Origin: Nocardia sp. CNY236
GTDB lineage: Bacteria > Actinomycetota > Actinomycetes > Mycobacteriales > Mycobacteriaceae
Direction: 5' to 3'
Length of the DNA: 64,000 bases
Assembly (NCBI RefSeq): GCF_000482385.1
Contig: NZ_AXVD01000015.1
Location: 122,951-186,950, forward strand
Part shown: one piece after another, positions 9,410-19,817 of the stretch
Position numbering within the stretch: the first letter of the stretch is position 1
How the letters are laid out: every line of letters begins with the position of its first letter
Program-made: the position numbers and the translations under genes
The notes under the pieces: generated by a model
Told to the model about the DNA's origin: nothing
Database searches by the model: none
What the model saw: only the letters and a program-made list of their open reading frames with translations

Positions 9410-10357
9410 TCATTCCGTCCAGGACACCTGGGTATCGATCGTCTGCTGCAATACGCTGGACGCACGCGGATCGCGGTAGACCTGATGCCCACCGACGGTG
9501 ATGGACCCGGAGACCGGCAACGGAAGACCCAGATCGACGGTGATGGTGCCCGCCCCTTGCATGACGTAGTCCCGGATATCCAGAGTGCCCGCACGATTGG
9601 GAAGATTCCAGACCGGCGACTTCGGTGTCTGAGTTACCTGCAGGTCGATGGTGAGTCGGTGCCCTTCGCGTTCGATCAACGTCGCAGTAGTCACTTGATC
9701 GAGGAGCATTCCGCTGGAGACTTCCTGGTGCACCATCCATACGGCACCCTCACCGACGGGCTCGTTCGGGAACACAATCGAGCGGTACACGGCCTGGTAG
9801 AACGCCTGCTCGACAGCAGCGCGCGCCGTGTGCGGCGCCTCCGGCGCAGGTTCGAGCCGCAACGCGGTGATCGCGCCCAGCTCACTGAGATCGAAACTCG
9901 CGTGCGAACCGCCGATCTTGGTCAGCGCCTTGGCCAGGACCGGATCCGGCGAGGTGACGGTGCCCAAGATCAGGTCGATGCCGTCGGCGGTGGTGCGCGC
10001 GGTCATCGGGATGGTCAGTGCTGGAGTGGAATAGTCATGGGTCGGCTGCTCGTCGAGCTGCTGTTCGATGCGATAGGCGGTATACAGCGTCACCCGCTGG
10101 GCCGTGCCCGCCGGGTAGGCGGGCCGCAGCAGCGAACGCGGCTGCTCACCGGTGGAAACGACCGTGGTCACCGACTCCGGAATCGGCATGGTCACTTCCT
10201 TGCCGATTCCCAGCGGCTCCGCGCTGTCGCCGTCGCCGGACGATTGCGCGCGGTCACTGCAACCGACACCGAAAGCGGACAACCCGAGCGCGAGCACCAT
10301 GAGCAGCACACCCGAACGCGCGCTCCGAGGAGGGTGGGGGGAAGGCAACACCGTCAC
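9410..10357 (-). CDS. Putative lipoprotein of unknown function
   Basis: A 315-aa protein. From GTG 10357 the N-terminus has arginines, a hydrophobic stretch ([14 protein letters not shown]) and the lipobox FGVGC, so it should be lipid-anchored. The mature part is mixed alpha/beta with no cysteines or catalytic signature I recognise. Several repeated-looking beta strands ([29 protein letters not shown]) suggest a surface-fold protein. The frame stays open upstream through the 25-bp repeats, but the lipobox position favours this start. It is transcribed divergently from lspA, the signal peptidase that would mature it. Confidence 0.7.
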   Translation of the reverse strand: MTVLPSPHPPRSARSGVLLMVLALGLSAFGVGCSDRAQSSGDGDSAEPLGIGKEVTMPIPESVTTVVSTGEQPRSLLRPAYPAGTAQRVTLYTAYRIEQQLDEQPTHDYSTPALTIPMTARTTADGIDLILGTVTSPDPVLAKALTKIGGSHASFDLSELGAITALRLEPAPEAPHTARAAVEQAFYQAVYRSIVFPNEPVGEGAVWMVHQEVSSGMLLDQVTTATLIEREGHRLTIDLQVTQTPKSPVWNLPNRAGTLDIRDYVMQGAGTITVDLGLPLPVSGSITVGGHQVYRDPRASSVLQQTIDTQVSWTE

Positions 10358-10422
10358 GTGCAACAGGGTACGGGCGCTACCTGAGTGCTGGCTGGGACAT
10401 CGGAGTGTTCGTCGGTCCGCGC

Positions 10423-10497
10423 GGCGCGTCGAGCGCCCCATATGCGCGGCGCGTCGAGCGCCCCATGTGCAGGGCGCGTCGAGCGCCCCGCACACGG
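10423..10497. repeat. Three 25-bp tandem repeats, each with a small hairpin
   Basis: The core GGCGCGTCGAGCGCCCC recurs at 10423, 10448 and 10473 with an exact 25-bp period. Each core has GGCGC and GCGCC flanking the loop GTCGA, so each copy can form a small hairpin or a palindromic protein site. The array lies in the roughly 190-bp divergent region between the lipoprotein gene and lspA. Confidence 0.85.
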
Positions 10498-10545
10498 CCA
10501 GCCGCGCAACCGGACGCGCGCACAGCCCATGATCCAGCTCGAGAG

Positions 10546-11310
10546 ATGATGGTCGGCGTGAGTGACGATCAGCCGCCCGAGGCAAACCCAGCGAATATCG
10601 CTGATCCGACGAGCCCGGCGAGCGCCCCGCCACGCCTGGCGATGCTACTGGTCATCGCAGCGGTGATATTCGGTCTGGATCTGCTCACCAAGATCCTCGC
10701 GGTCGCGAACCTGACTCCCGGCGATCCGGTACCGATCATCGGTGATTTCGCGCGGTTGACTCTGGTGCGCAACCCGGGCGCGGCGTTTTCCATGGCCACC
10801 GGGATGACCTGGCTGTTGACTCTGATCGCGGTCGCCGTCGTGATCGGCGTGGTCCGCATCGGCCGTACCCTGCGTTCGCCGTGGTGGGCGATCGGCCTGG
10901 GCCTGGTGCTCGGTGGCGCACTCGGCAACTTGGTCGACCGGCTGTTCCGTGCACCCGGCCCACTCCAAGGTCATGTCGTGGACTTCGTCGCGATCGGCTG
11001 GTGGCCGGTGTTCAATGTCGCGGACTCTTCCATCGTGTGCGGCGCGATCACGCTCGTGGCGCTCACCGTATTCGGTTTCGAACCGAACGGCACCCGTATC
11101 GGCCGCAGTGCTCGCAACAGCGTGAGCAAGCGCCACGCAAACGAAGACAACAGCACACGCGAAGACAACACCGCAGACGAAGACCGCGCCGCAGACGAAG
11201 ACCGCAGCGCAGACGAAGACCGCAGCGCAGACGAAGACCGCGGACACGGAGACACCGCAGACAGAAGCACCGCACAGAAGGACGCCGCACGCAAGGGCAG
11301 GACGGCATGA
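10546..11310 (+). CDS. lspA: Lipoprotein signal peptidase (signal peptidase II) with acidic repeat tail
   Basis: An integral membrane aspartyl protease that removes the signal peptide from prolipoproteins. The family signature is clear: [13 protein letters not shown], the catalytic region [20 protein letters not shown] and the second Asp in FNVADSSI, with four TM helices between. An N-terminal Pro/Ser extension precedes TM1. After the last TM helix is an unusual tail of about 60 residues, hydrophilic and containing four ADEDRx repeats from an 18-bp DNA repeat. In-frame starts are ATG 10546, ATG 10549 and GTG 10558. It overlaps rluD by 4 nt (ATGA). Confidence 0.93.
   Translation: MMVGVSDDQPPEANPANIADPTSPASAPPRLAMLLVIAAVIFGLDLLTKILAVANLTPGDPVPIIGDFARLTLVRNPGAAFSMATGMTWLLTLIAVAVVIGVVRIGRTLRSPWWAIGLGLVLGGALGNLVDRLFRAPGPLQGHVVDFVAIGWWPVFNVADSSIVCGAITLVALTVFGFEPNGTRIGRSARNSVSKRHANEDNSTREDNTADEDRAADEDRSADEDRSADEDRGHGDTADRSTAQKDAARKGRTA
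11173..11244 (+). repeat. 18-bp tandem repeat x4 within lspA
   Basis: GCAGACGAAGACCGC plus three variable bases recurs at 11173, 11191, 11209 and 11227. It encodes [18 protein letters not shown] and ADEDRG in the cytoplasmic tail of LspA. It keeps the reading frame. Confidence 0.9.
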
Positions 11311-12233
11311 GAGAGACCAGGACGATGCCGGTTCCCGACGGGCTCGACGGAATGCGCGTCGACGCCGGCCTGTCCCGGTTGCTCGGCCTGTCCCGCACGG
11401 TGGTCGCCGCGCTCGCCGAAGAAGGCGCGGTACTGCTCGACAGCATCGCCGCGGGCAAATCCGATCGGCTTACTGCCGGCGCGTGGCTCGAAGTGGAGTT
11501 CCCCGAACCCCGACGAGAGCTCGACATCGTGGCCGAACCGGTGGAAGGCATGAAGATCCTCTACGCCGACGACGACATCGTCGCGGTGGACAAGCCGGTC
11601 GGCGTGGCGGCGCACACCGGCATCGGCTGGAGTGGCCCCACCGTGGTGGGTGGATTGGCCGCGCTGGGCTATCGCATCTCCACTTCCGGAGCCCACGAGC
11701 GGCAGGGCATCGTGCACCGCCTCGACGTCGGCACCTCCGGAGTGATGGTGGTCGCACAGTCCGAGCAGGCGTACACCGTGCTCAAACGTGCGTTCAAGCA
11801 ACGCACCGTCGACAAGCGCTACCACGCTCTGGTCCAGGGACATCCAGATCCCAGCAGCGGCACCATCGACGCCCCGATCGGCCGAGCGCGAGGCAACGAC
11901 TGGAAGTTCACTGTCGCCGCCGATGGCCGACCGAGTATCACGCACTACGACACGCTCGAGGCTTTCCGGTCGGCCAGCCTGCTGGACATCCATCTGGAAA
12001 CCGGCCGCACGCATCAGATCCGGGTGCACTTCTCCGCGGTCCGCCACCCGTGCTGCGGCGACCTGACCTATGGTGCGGACCCCCGTCTGGCGCAGCGCCT
12101 CGGGTTGCAGCGCCAGTGGCTGCATGCCCGTGCGCTGGGGTTCCAGCATCCTGCCGACGGCCGCTCCCTGGAAATCACCAGCGAGTATCCGGACGATCTG
12201 AACCATGCCCTGGACATCCTGCGCACCAGCTGA
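11307..12233 (+). CDS. rluD: Ribosomal large subunit pseudouridine synthase, RluD/RluA family
   Basis: A 308-aa RNA pseudouridine synthase. An N-terminal S4-like RNA-binding segment ([20 protein letters not shown]) precedes the catalytic domain with the hallmark HRLDVGTSG, whose Asp attacks the uridine base. Later family motifs include KRYHALVQG and GRTHQIRVH. Homologues modify 23S rRNA, but specificity within the RluA/C/D group cannot be fixed from sequence alone. The ATG overlaps the lspA stop (ATGA). The lspA-rluD order is usual in actinobacteria. Confidence 0.92.
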   Translation: MRETRTMPVPDGLDGMRVDAGLSRLLGLSRTVVAALAEEGAVLLDSIAAGKSDRLTAGAWLEVEFPEPRRELDIVAEPVEGMKILYADDDIVAVDKPVGVAAHTGIGWSGPTVVGGLAALGYRISTSGAHERQGIVHRLDVGTSGVMVVAQSEQAYTVLKRAFKQRTVDKRYHALVQGHPDPSSGTIDAPIGRARGNDWKFTVAADGRPSITHYDTLEAFRSASLLDIHLETGRTHQIRVHFSAVRHPCCGDLTYGADPRLAQRLGLQRQWLHARALGFQHPADGRSLEITSEYPDDLNHALDILRTS

Positions 12234-12888
12234 CCGTCTGGCTCGGTCGTGGCGGTCGGTCGTCACCGTCGGGATCGTCGCGCTGGTCATCGTGCTCGGT
12301 GCGCTCGGCATACTTGCCGAACCCTATCGACCTGCGGTGGCCACCGATCGACTCGGACCCGACCACGGTGAACTGGTCGTGGACTACCTGGCGCGGGCAC
12401 GGGATTCACTCGACGGCACCGACCGGGATCGGCACTGGGGGTTGGTGTCGTTCACCGCACCCGTGGCGCCGGCACAGATTTCGGCGCACAGCGGCGGCAC
12501 GCACATCGCTCAGGTGCTGTACCAGGTGACCCTGCCGCGGGTACACACTCCCCTGGTCGCGGTACCGGTGCTCCACGACCTCGCGACGGTGGCCGATTCG
12601 GCGCGCGACGCAGCATGGCTACTACCCTCCCCCACCGACGACCGCTCCGCCCGAGCCGTGTCCGTCGCCGCGGCACGGCTGCGGGCCGACTGTGCGTGCG
12701 CGGTCGGACTCGTCGTCTATGGATCGCTGACCGAATTGCGCAGCCTCGCCACGCGCGATGGCGTTCGCAGCGTGCAAGCACTGCCCGCCGACGCAGTGGC
12801 GGGCAGCTTCGCAGTCGCTCCACTGTTGCCCACCCATCGCGGCATCGTGCTACCCGGCCCCGACGACGGTCCGATCCCGCAACCGTAG
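12205..12888 (+). CDS. Membrane-anchored protein of unknown function
   Basis: A 227-aa protein whose start overlaps the end of rluD by 29 nt. A short cytoplasmic leader with arginines is followed by one hydrophobic segment ([20 protein letters not shown], about residues 18-37). The rest is extracytoplasmic with a CAC motif and no recognised domain. The overlap indicates coexpression with lspA and rluD. A later ATG would shorten it, but the only TM helix lies near the chosen start. Confidence 0.7.
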   Translation: MPWTSCAPADRLARSWRSVVTVGIVALVIVLGALGILAEPYRPAVATDRLGPDHGELVVDYLARARDSLDGTDRDRHWGLVSFTAPVAPAQISAHSGGTHIAQVLYQVTLPRVHTPLVAVPVLHDLATVADSARDAAWLLPSPTDDRSARAVSVAAARLRADCACAVGLVVYGSLTELRSLATRDGVRSVQALPADAVAGSFAVAPLLPTHRGIVLPGPDDGPIPQP

Positions 12889-12923
12889 GCCGCCAGCAGC
12901 ACTCGAGACCCACTCGTCGGCCG

Positions 12924-15347
12924 TCAGGCCGCTCCACCCGGAGAACTGGGCAACAATCGCCGCGTGTCGCCGTGTACCGCCGCGCTCACCCACCATGCGA
13001 GTTCCACGAGCACGATGCCGACCGCGCCGCAGGCCACAGCGGCGCCGGTCAGCGTGAGATCGGAGGGGTCGAGTTTGAAGAACTCCCGGGTGAACGGAAT
13101 CATGAACAGGGCGACGTACGCCGCCACAGACGTCACGATCAATACGACTTTCCACCACACATACGGTCGCGCGACAATGGCCAACACCCAGACCGCGATC
13201 ATGATCAGGGTGATGAGCGCGGTCGTGCCGGCCTGTACGCGCTGCTCCTCGCTGGCCTGCGGACCTGCGTAGGCGATCAAGTAGGAGACGAAGGTGGACA
13301 GGCCGATCACGACGCCGGAGGGAACCGCCAACCGCATCACGCGCCCCACGAATCCGGGGCGCGCACGTTCGTTGCTGGGTGCGAGAGAGAGTATGAACGC
13401 CGGGATGCCGATGGTGAACCACGCGACGATCGTGACGTGGCGCGGCAGGAACGGGTAGCCGATGGGTTCGTAGTCGAAGATCTGCGAACCGATCCCGGCG
13501 GCTCCGACCAGGAAGGCGAGCAACACCGAATACACGGTCTTGGTCAGAAACAGATTCGACACTCGTTCGATGTTGGCGATCACCCGACGCCCCTCACCGA
13601 CCACTGCCGGCAATGTCGCGAACTTGTTGTCCAACAACACGATCTGGGCAACCGCGCGGGTAGCCGGACTTCCCGACCCCATCGCCACACCGATGTCCGC
13701 GTCCTTCAGTGCGAGGACATCGTTCACCCCGTCGCCGGTCATCGCCACGGTATGGCCTCGAGACTGCAGAGCAGCGACCATGGCGCGCTTCTGGTCCGGC
13801 CGGACTCGACCGAAGGTCGTTTTGCGCTCCACGATCTCGGCCAGCGGCTCGGCGTCGTCGGGCAACTCTCGGGCATCCAGGGCTCGGTCACCACCCGCCA
13901 AGCCCAGCGAGGATGCCACCGCGCCGACCGATACGGCATTGTCGCCGGAGATGACCTTGACCGACACATTCTGCGCGGCGAAGTATTCCAGGGTGTCACG
14001 CGCGTCGGATCGAATCTTCTGCTCGAGTACCACCAATGCAGCGGGTCGGATCACACCGGGGGCGTCCGGCGCATCCACCGGACGATCGCTACGCGCCAGC
14101 AGCAGTACGCGCAGTCCGGAGGAACCGAGTTCCTCGGCGACACCGGCATATTCGGAGTCCGGGTCGAGCAGCACGTCCGGCGCGCCGAGCAACCAGTCAC
14201 CGGACGCACCATAGGAGCCGCCGCTCCATTTCTTCGCCGAAGAAAACGGGGCGACGGCGGTACGCTGCCACCCAGGTCCGTGCGGTAGCGCCTCGGCGAT
14301 CGCCTGCACACTGGCATTCGGATGGGAGTCGTCGGCGGCCAGCGCGGCCAGCGCGGCGCGGACTTCGGTGTCCTCGAAGTCCTCCAGCGTCCGGATGTCC
14401 GATAGTCGCATTCCGTTCTCGGTCAGTGTTCCGGTCTTGTCGGCACACACCACATCGACCCGGGCCAGCCCTTCGATGGCGGGCAACTCCTGCACCAGAC
14501 ACTTGCGGCGCCCCAGACGCACCACACCGACCGCGAACGCGATCGATGTCATCAACACCAGCCCCTCGGGCACCATCGGCACGAGTGCGGCGACCATCCC
14601 GGTGACCGCCGGTCGCCACGACTCGCCGCTGGAGACCAACTGGTTGTAGATACTCAGCAGGCCCGCTGGGACGAGCAGATAGGTGATGAAGGTCAAGATC
14701 TTGTCGATGCCGCTGCGCAATTCGGAATGCACCAGGGTGAACTTGCTCGCCTCTTCCGCCAGCCGCGCCGCGTAGGCGTCCCGACCCACCTTGGTGGCAC
14801 GGTAGGCGCCGGAACCGGATACGACGAAACTGCCGGACATCACCGTGGCACCGACCGCTTTGTCGATCGGGTCCGCCTCCCCGGTGAGCAGCGATTCGTC
14901 CACCTCGAGCAGCGTGGATTCCTCGACTACTCCGTCCACGACGATTTGGTCGCCGGGACCGAGTTCGATCAGATCGTCGAGCACGACCTCACCCGGCGCG
15001 ATCTCGACGGCCGTCTCGCCGCGGCGCACCGTCGGCTTGGCCTGACCGACAATGGCCAGGCGATCGAGGGTGCGCTTGGCGCGAATCTCCTGGACGATGC
15101 CGACAGCGCTGTTCGCGACGATCAGCAGGCCGAACATGCCGTCGATGATGGATCCAGCGGCCATCACCAGCAGAAACAGCACGCCGAGAATGGCATTGAT
15201 CCTGGTGAAGACATTGGCGCGGACAATGTCGCGGACCGACCGGCTCGCGCGAGCCGGCACGTCGTTGGTCAAACCGTCACGACGCCGTTGCTCGACCTCC
15301 GCGGCGGTGAGTCCGGTCGCACGTGGAGCCTGCGCGATTATCGACAT
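12924..15347 (-). CDS. ctpE: Cation-transporting P-type ATPase, CtpE-like
   Basis: An 807-aa P-type ATPase. The phosphorylation motif DKTGTLT has its Asp at about residue 303. The actuator motif is LTGEAD, the hinge is GDGVND at about 537, and VPEGLV in TM4 resembles Ca/Mg-type pumps. There is no N-terminal heavy-metal-binding CxxC domain. The length and motifs match M. tuberculosis CtpE (Rv0908), reported as a Ca2+ importer; the ion here is inferred from that similarity. ATG 15347 gives [14 protein letters not shown]; the frame is open upstream, but that extension is not family-like. Confidence 0.87.
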   Translation of the reverse strand: MSIIAQAPRATGLTAAEVEQRRRDGLTNDVPARASRSVRDIVRANVFTRINAILGVLFLLVMAAGSIIDGMFGLLIVANSAVGIVQEIRAKRTLDRLAIVGQAKPTVRRGETAVEIAPGEVVLDDLIELGPGDQIVVDGVVEESTLLEVDESLLTGEADPIDKAVGATVMSGSFVVSGSGAYRATKVGRDAYAARLAEEASKFTLVHSELRSGIDKILTFITYLLVPAGLLSIYNQLVSSGESWRPAVTGMVAALVPMVPEGLVLMTSIAFAVGVVRLGRRKCLVQELPAIEGLARVDVVCADKTGTLTENGMRLSDIRTLEDFEDTEVRAALAALAADDSHPNASVQAIAEALPHGPGWQRTAVAPFSSAKKWSGGSYGASGDWLLGAPDVLLDPDSEYAGVAEELGSSGLRVLLLARSDRPVDAPDAPGVIRPAALVVLEQKIRSDARDTLEYFAAQNVSVKVISGDNAVSVGAVASSLGLAGGDRALDARELPDDAEPLAEIVERKTTFGRVRPDQKRAMVAALQSRGHTVAMTGDGVNDVLALKDADIGVAMGSGSPATRAVAQIVLLDNKFATLPAVVGEGRRVIANIERVSNLFLTKTVYSVLLAFLVGAAGIGSQIFDYEPIGYPFLPRHVTIVAWFTIGIPAFILSLAPSNERARPGFVGRVMRLAVPSGVVIGLSTFVSYLIAYAGPQASEEQRVQAGTTALITLIMIAVWVLAIVARPYVWWKVVLIVTSVAAYVALFMIPFTREFFKLDPSDLTLTGAAVACGAVGIVLVELAWWVSAAVHGDTRRLLPSSPGGAA

Positions 15348-15439
15348 GATCGCAAGGCTACGTGACGGCGGTGGGCACCCCTCGTGCTGCTGGTGCCGGC
15401 CCGTCTCATCGGCCGCGAACAGCGCATGGTCGGGGGGCA

Positions 15440-15485
15440 TACAGCGAAAACGAGTCGGTCACCGAGGTATCCGGCGACCGACTCG
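15440..15485 (-). terminator. Intrinsic terminator after the MTB12-like gene
   Basis: CGAGTCGGTC (15451-15460) and GACCGACTCG (15476-15485) form a perfect 10-bp stem with a 15-nt loop. On the minus strand the stem is followed directly by TTTTCGCTGT. It lies just downstream of the lipoprotein stop at 15500 and before ctpE. Confidence 0.8.
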
Positions 15486-15499
15486 GGTGATACCGCGAA

Positions 15500-16003
15500 C
15501 TAGGCGCAGGCCACCGACTCCTCACCGAGGTTGGCCAGCATATTGCACGCCCATGTCTTCTGAATCTTCCATTTACCGTTGTCCACGACGAATGGCACGC
15601 CGACCTCCGGCTGTGGCTCACCGTTGAGGGTGAAGATGGCCTTGGCCTCCACAGCTTCGCCGAACGAGGACACGTCGACGACCTGGATCTCTACATTGTT
15701 TTCCGCCGCAGCCTGGGCCAGACGGTCGGGCAACGTCGGGTCGACCTCGGCGCCCTGAATCTTCTCCAGCTTCTCCGCAGCCGGCACCGACGGGTCGAGC
15801 GCGCGGGCCAGGTCGGCGTTGAGTTCCTCGACCGTGGGTACCGGCGGCAAAGTGACGGTATCCGTTGCCGACGCTGCGGCGCTGGTCGAGGTCTCGGCGG
15901 CAGATGTGTTGTCGCTGTCGTCGTCACCGCAAGCCGTCATGCCGAGCGCGGCGACCATGGCCAGGCCGGCTATCGCGATACGTCCAGTCTTACGAAGCTT
16001 CAA
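15500..16003 (-). CDS. MTB12/CFP2-like lipoprotein
   Basis: A 167-aa exported protein. From TTG 16003 (ribosome site AAAGGA, 8 nt upstream) the signal peptide is basic then hydrophobic (RIAIAGLAMVAALG) and ends in the lipobox MTAC. A Ser/Thr/Ala linker leads to a domain with PTVEELNADLARALDPSVP, LDPS-type helices and a strand-rich end. This is the layout of the mycobacterial low-molecular-weight antigen MTB12 (Rv2376c) family, whose function is not well defined. Two cysteines near the C-terminus (WACNML, SVACA) could form a disulfide. Monocistronic, with its own terminator. Confidence 0.8.
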   Translation of the reverse strand: MKLRKTGRIAIAGLAMVAALGMTACGDDDSDNTSAAETSTSAAASATDTVTLPPVPTVEELNADLARALDPSVPAAEKLEKIQGAEVDPTLPDRLAQAAAENNVEIQVVDVSSFGEAVEAKAIFTLNGEPQPEVGVPFVVDNGKWKIQKTWACNMLANLGEESVACA

Positions 16004-16205
16004 CTGCTCGTCCTTTGCGTTCGAGGAGGTCCGTGTCGTGTTCCACCTTGGCAACCGTCGCCCGAATCGGCGCCCGCTGCACGAGGCCTCAGACTACCGG
16101 CACCCGCAACACCGGTGAATTCCACCGGACGCCGGTGGCTGCGTCGGCAGCGACCGTACGCGGACGAACCACTGCTGTCGAGCCGCTGTCTCCGTTACCC
16201 CGCTG

Positions 16206-17693
16206 TCACTGCAGACTGCCGAGCGGATCTGCCCGGGTGAGTTCGGTGTTGTCCAAGGCGAAGGTGTGCGCCGGACCCGGACCGGTCGAACGGGTTTCGA
16301 ACCGAACGGTCATCACACTCGATCCCGCGCCCTGCACCCAGCCGTGACCATACCGTGGATGTGTCACATCCATTCCGCGGCGCCACGAGGTGCGGGTGTC
16401 GAGCGTCCCGGCAGGCCGCGCGAGATCGTTTGCGGCGCCAGCCCCCTCGGCCGAGGGTTCTTCCTCCGAAGCGCGGAGCCCGGCCGCGGCGACCTCCTCG
16501 TCGGATACGCCGTGATCGAGTTCGGGGAACAGCGAATCCTGACGAACCGCGGACAGGCCCCCGTAGCCGACGCCGACGAGGCGGACCGGTCCGAGCTCTC
16601 GGGGATCGAGAGCCGAGCGCTGCGCCGCGGCGGCCAGCGTCGCCAAGTCCTCGGTCGCAAAAGGCAGCGTGCTCGAGCGGGTTACCACGCTCAGGTCCGA
16701 CTTCCGCAGCTTGAGTACCACTGTTCTTGCCGCACGCCCATCGTCGGCCAGGCGCCGATGCGCTGCCGCCGCCATGTCCGCGACGGCCTTTCGGAGCTGG
16801 GCGAGGGTGACGATATCGGTTTCGTATGTGGTCTCCGCGCTGATCTGCTTGGCTTCGGCACGCTCGGCGACCGGTCGGTCGTCGATCCCTCTGGCCAGAC
16901 GATGCAGCGCGGCGCCGGAGCTGTTGCCGAGAATCGACATCGCCTCCGACTCCGCGAGCGCAGCAAGCGCCCCCACAGTCTCGATGCCCAGCGCGCGCAA
17001 CCTGCTCTCCGCGACCGGTCCGATGCCCCACAGGCTCCGCACCGGCAACCCGGCCAGCAGCTTCGGCTGCTCGGCCGGCGAAACGACCCGAACCCCGTCG
17101 GGCTTCGCCAGCCCGGAGGCGATCTTGGCCAGCTGCTTTCCGGTTCCCGCGCCCACCGACGCGGTCAACCCGGTGCGTGCGCGCACCTGTGTGCGCACGT
17201 CCTCGCAGAACGCCCGCACCTTCGCCGTGCTCGCACCCGCAAGTTCGGCGGGCTCACCGAATGCCTCGTCCAGCGACAACGTCTCCAACACCGGAATCCG
17301 CTCGCGAATCGCATCGAAGACCTGTTCACTCACCGCCGTGTACACCGCGCCCCGCGGCGGCACCACCACGCCGGTGACGCCGATCAGCCGACGCGCATGG
17401 TGCATCGGCATCGCCGAACGCGCGCCGAAAACCCGCGCCTCGTAGCTGGCTCCGGCCACCACCCCCCGGGCGCCGGTTCCTCCGACCAATACCGGTCGAC
17501 CACGCAATGTAGGCCGGGTCAGCTGTTCGACCGAGGCGAAGAACGCGTCCATGTCCACATGCAGAACCCAACGGCGAGCGGCATCGACGGCCCCGGCCGA
17601 CTCGCCCCTGTGGTTCGGGACCTCGCCGTCCGCAGTCCCGGCCTGGACCGCGGAGGCGACCGGACTCTCGGCGTTCGACTGTGGGGGGCACAC
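16206..17693 (-). CDS. dinB: DNA polymerase IV (Y-family translesion polymerase)
   Basis: A Y-family polymerase that bypasses damaged template bases. It has [14 protein letters not shown] (first catalytic Asp), the [14 protein letters not shown] finger segment, SLDEAFGEP (second acidic pair), helix-hairpin-helix [16 protein letters not shown] and the little-finger domain ending near TRSSTLPF. The C-terminal extension [19 protein letters not shown] matches the mycobacterial DinB (Rv3056) tail. The start is uncertain: GTG 17693 adds about 45 non-conserved residues, while GTG 17558 would begin at VDMDAFF with almost no leader. No beta-clamp motif was confidently located. No LexA-like box was seen upstream. 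Confidence 0.88.
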   Translation of the reverse strand: MCPPQSNAESPVASAVQAGTADGEVPNHRGESAGAVDAARRWVLHVDMDAFFASVEQLTRPTLRGRPVLVGGTGARGVVAGASYEARVFGARSAMPMHHARRLIGVTGVVVPPRGAVYTAVSEQVFDAIRERIPVLETLSLDEAFGEPAELAGASTAKVRAFCEDVRTQVRARTGLTASVGAGTGKQLAKIASGLAKPDGVRVVSPAEQPKLLAGLPVRSLWGIGPVAESRLRALGIETVGALAALAESEAMSILGNSSGAALHRLARGIDDRPVAERAEAKQISAETTYETDIVTLAQLRKAVADMAAAAHRRLADDGRAARTVVLKLRKSDLSVVTRSSTLPFATEDLATLAAAAQRSALDPRELGPVRLVGVGYGGLSAVRQDSLFPELDHGVSDEEVAAAGLRASEEEPSAEGAGAANDLARPAGTLDTRTSWRRGMDVTHPRYGHGWVQGAGSSVMTVRFETRSTGPGPAHTFALDNTELTRADPLGSLQ

Positions 17694-17856
17694 AGCCGCA
17701 ATGTACGCCGCGACGCCGACACGCCCGGGCGGTCGGAACCCCGGATCAGCAGCGTAGCCGCAGGTGCAGGGAGATGTACCAACCAGTACCGAACGCTCGC
17801 CGACCTGCCGCGCCGTCGCCGCCGACGATGTGCTCGGGTGTGTGATGATCGGATAT

Positions 17857-18744
17857 ATGAGTATCCGCAAGGCCGTCATCCCGGCCGCCGGTATCGGCTC
17901 CCGGCTGCTCCCGCTGACCAAAGCCATCCCCAAGGAAATGCTGCCGGTCGGCGACAAGCCGGTCATCGAGCACACGGTCCGCGAGTTGGTCGCTTCGGGC
18001 ATCACCGACATCACCATCGTGGTCAGCGGCGGAAAGTCGCTGATCCAAGATCACTTCCGCCCCAACCCCGCGCTCGCGGCTGCGCTGCGCACAGACGGCA
18101 AGACCGCCTTCGCCGACGCCGTGGACGAAGTCGGTGAACTGTCCCGTCTCGGCCACATCACCTATCTCGACCAGCACGGGCCATACGGCAACGGCACTCC
18201 GGTGCTCAATGCCGCCCGCAATCTCGGCGACGAGCCGATGCTGGTGCTGTGGCCGGACGACGTATTCGTCGCCGAAATACCGCGGGCCCAGCAACTCATC
18301 AATGCGTACGCGACCACCGGCGCGCCCGTCCTGGCGCTGATGCCGATGGACTCTGCCGAGTCGCACCGATACGGCGTTCCCGTGGTGGCCGGTGACCACG
18401 GCAACGGCCTGTTGCGAATCACAGGATTGCGGGAGAAGCCCAAGCCCGAGGATGCCCCCTCCTCCTTTGCGGCGATCGGCGGCTATGTGGTCACGCCCGG
18501 AATCATCGAGGAACTGCGGGCTCAGACCGAGGCGTGGTACGAACATCGCACCGGCGAGGTCTATCTTACCGACGCAATCAACATCTACGCGGCGCAGAGT
18601 CCGGTATTCGGTCAGGTGATTCGCGGTCGGTGGTACGACACCGGGAACCCGGCGGACTATCTGGTCGCTCAGTTCGCCTCGGCGCTCGCCCATCCCCGAT
18701 ACGGACCGGTGCTGCGTACGCTCGCCAGCGACCTCGACAGCTGA
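17857..18744 (+). CDS. galU: UTP--glucose-1-phosphate uridylyltransferase family protein (GalU-like)
   Basis: A 295-aa nucleotidyltransferase that would make UDP-glucose from UTP and glucose-1-phosphate. The N-terminal signature is [20 protein letters not shown] followed by [14 protein letters not shown]. The metal-binding Asp is in LVLWPDDVF, and [13 protein letters not shown] ends the fold. UDP-glucose could feed glycan synthesis or the carotenoid glycosyltransferase of this window. ATG 17857 starts MSIRKAVIP; in-frame ATG 17845 adds four residues. It is divergent from dinB with overlapping upstream regions. A dTDP-sugar synthase is less likely given the GalU-type GEVYLTDAI. Confidence 0.87.
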   Translation: MSIRKAVIPAAGIGSRLLPLTKAIPKEMLPVGDKPVIEHTVRELVASGITDITIVVSGGKSLIQDHFRPNPALAAALRTDGKTAFADAVDEVGELSRLGHITYLDQHGPYGNGTPVLNAARNLGDEPMLVLWPDDVFVAEIPRAQQLINAYATTGAPVLALMPMDSAESHRYGVPVVAGDHGNGLLRITGLREKPKPEDAPSSFAAIGGYVVTPGIIEELRAQTEAWYEHRTGEVYLTDAINIYAAQSPVFGQVIRGRWYDTGNPADYLVAQFASALAHPRYGPVLRTLASDLDS

Positions 18745-18764
18745 GGCGCCCTCAGCGTCGCGCG

Positions 18765-18797
18765 ATGTGGCCTCGACCCGGTCGGTCGGGGCCACAT
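18765..18797. terminator. Bidirectional terminator between galU and nlpC
   Basis: ATGTGGCCTCGAC (18765-18777) pairs with GTCGGGGCCACAT (18785-18797), with one G-U wobble and a 7-nt loop. It sits in the 115-bp gap between the two convergent genes. Confidence 0.7.
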
Positions 18798-18859
18798 TGC
18801 CCGAGCCGCAGGCGATCCTGCGCGTCGTGGTCGATGCCAGGCTTCCAACCCGGTGGCAC

Positions 18860-19414
18860 TCAGAAACGGCGTATGGCGTAGATGTCGAACTCGCGCAACG
18901 GGGTGAATCCGACCGGCACGCCCCAACCGTAAGCGTTGAGAACCTCTCCGAAGCCCGCGTAGATCCCGACATGTGAGCCGTCTCGATTCAGTACCACGAC
19001 ATCACCGGGAGACAGAGCGGCCCGGGGAACCGGTGCACCCGCGCTCGCCTGCTGCCAGGTCGTGCGCGGAATTCGCACGCCGACTTGGCGGAACGCCCAC
19101 TGCACCAGACCCGAACAGTCCCAGCTGGACGGCCCGGTCCCGCCCCACTCGTAGGGTTTGCCGAGCTGAGTGGTGGCTACTGCGAGTGCAGCAAGGCCAC
19201 GCACGCTGGGAACCGGCAGCATAGCCGAGCCGGTGCTGCTGAGGCCGGACGCGCTGCCCGAACCGCTACCCGATGACGAACCGGATGACGAACTCCCCGG
19301 CCCACTCAGGGATGAGCTCCCGGTATCCGACCATGCGGGTCCGGCACATACGACAGCCGCGATGAGGGATAGCAAGAATCCGAATGTGATGTGACGCAAA
19401 AATTTTGTCGGCAC
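18860..19414 (-). CDS. NlpC/P60-family cell-wall endopeptidase, secreted
   Basis: A 184-aa secreted cysteine peptidase expected to cut peptidoglycan stem peptides. From GTG 19414 (ribosome site AAGGG, 8 nt upstream) the signal peptide is FLRHITFGFLLSLIAAVVCA. A Gly/Ser linker of about 35 residues follows, then the NlpC/P60 domain. The catalytic Cys is in SSWDCSGLVQWAF, the His in GSHVGIYAG, and a third polar residue is in VLNAYGWG. The small C-terminal catalytic unit resembles RipB/RipD-type hydrolases. ATG 19435 is an alternative start. A CRP-type palindrome lies about 300 bp upstream. Confidence 0.9.
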   Translation of the reverse strand: MPTKFLRHITFGFLLSLIAAVVCAGPAWSDTGSSSLSGPGSSSSGSSSGSGSGSASGLSSTGSAMLPVPSVRGLAALAVATTQLGKPYEWGGTGPSSWDCSGLVQWAFRQVGVRIPRTTWQQASAGAPVPRAALSPGDVVVLNRDGSHVGIYAGFGEVLNAYGWGVPVGFTPLREFDIYAIRRF

Positions 19415-19703
19415 GTGCTCGCCCTTTCCGTGCATTCGATCAACGGGCAATTTTTCAGCAAATATGGCTGACACATTGCACCCCGGCGCCATCGAGACAG
19501 AGCCGTGGATACCGCGTCCAACGCAGGCAGGTGCCGCGCCCGACGCAGCCGCATTCAACACGCACGACGCAGAGCGTTGTGCGCGCACAGTTCGGAGAGA
19601 ACAGACCACGAAATACAGACCGCCGCCCCCGGGGGGACCGTCCACCACAGGAGCAGCATCGCGATTGTGCCGCGAGCAACTGGCAGCGCGCGGGCTAATA
19701 GCA

Positions 19704-19741
19704 AACATTCAGCATGTGATACATATCACATGCTGAATGTT
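19704..19741. promoter_or_regulatory. 38-bp palindrome with a perfect CRP-type site
   Basis: An 18-bp arm (19704-19721) is the exact inverted complement of 19724-19741, with two bases between. The centre reads TGTGA-TACATA-TCACA (19715-19730), the consensus spacing of CRP/FNR-family operators. It lies 77 bp past the ileS stop and 290 bp upstream of nlpC. The rest of 19415-19817 shows no convincing gene. Confidence 0.7.
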
Positions 19742-19817
19742 GCATACCGGTCTCGGAGCGATTACGGATCGCACCCGGTTTTTCCATGCACGATTCGATC
19801 CGCGGCCGAGCGCACAG

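Noticed and set aside
10423..10497. Possible CRISPR-like repeats
   Set aside because: Repeat core is 17 bp with only about 8 bp between cores, only three copies, and no cas genes.
19455..19679. 74-aa Cys-rich frame on the minus strand upstream of nlpC
   Set aside because: No ribosome site, biased composition, and overlaps the likely leader region; treated as spurious.
19415..19703. c-di-AMP (ydaO) riboswitch upstream of nlpC
   Set aside because: This class often precedes wall hydrolases, but I could not find its conserved core motifs in the leader. A covariance-model search would decide it.
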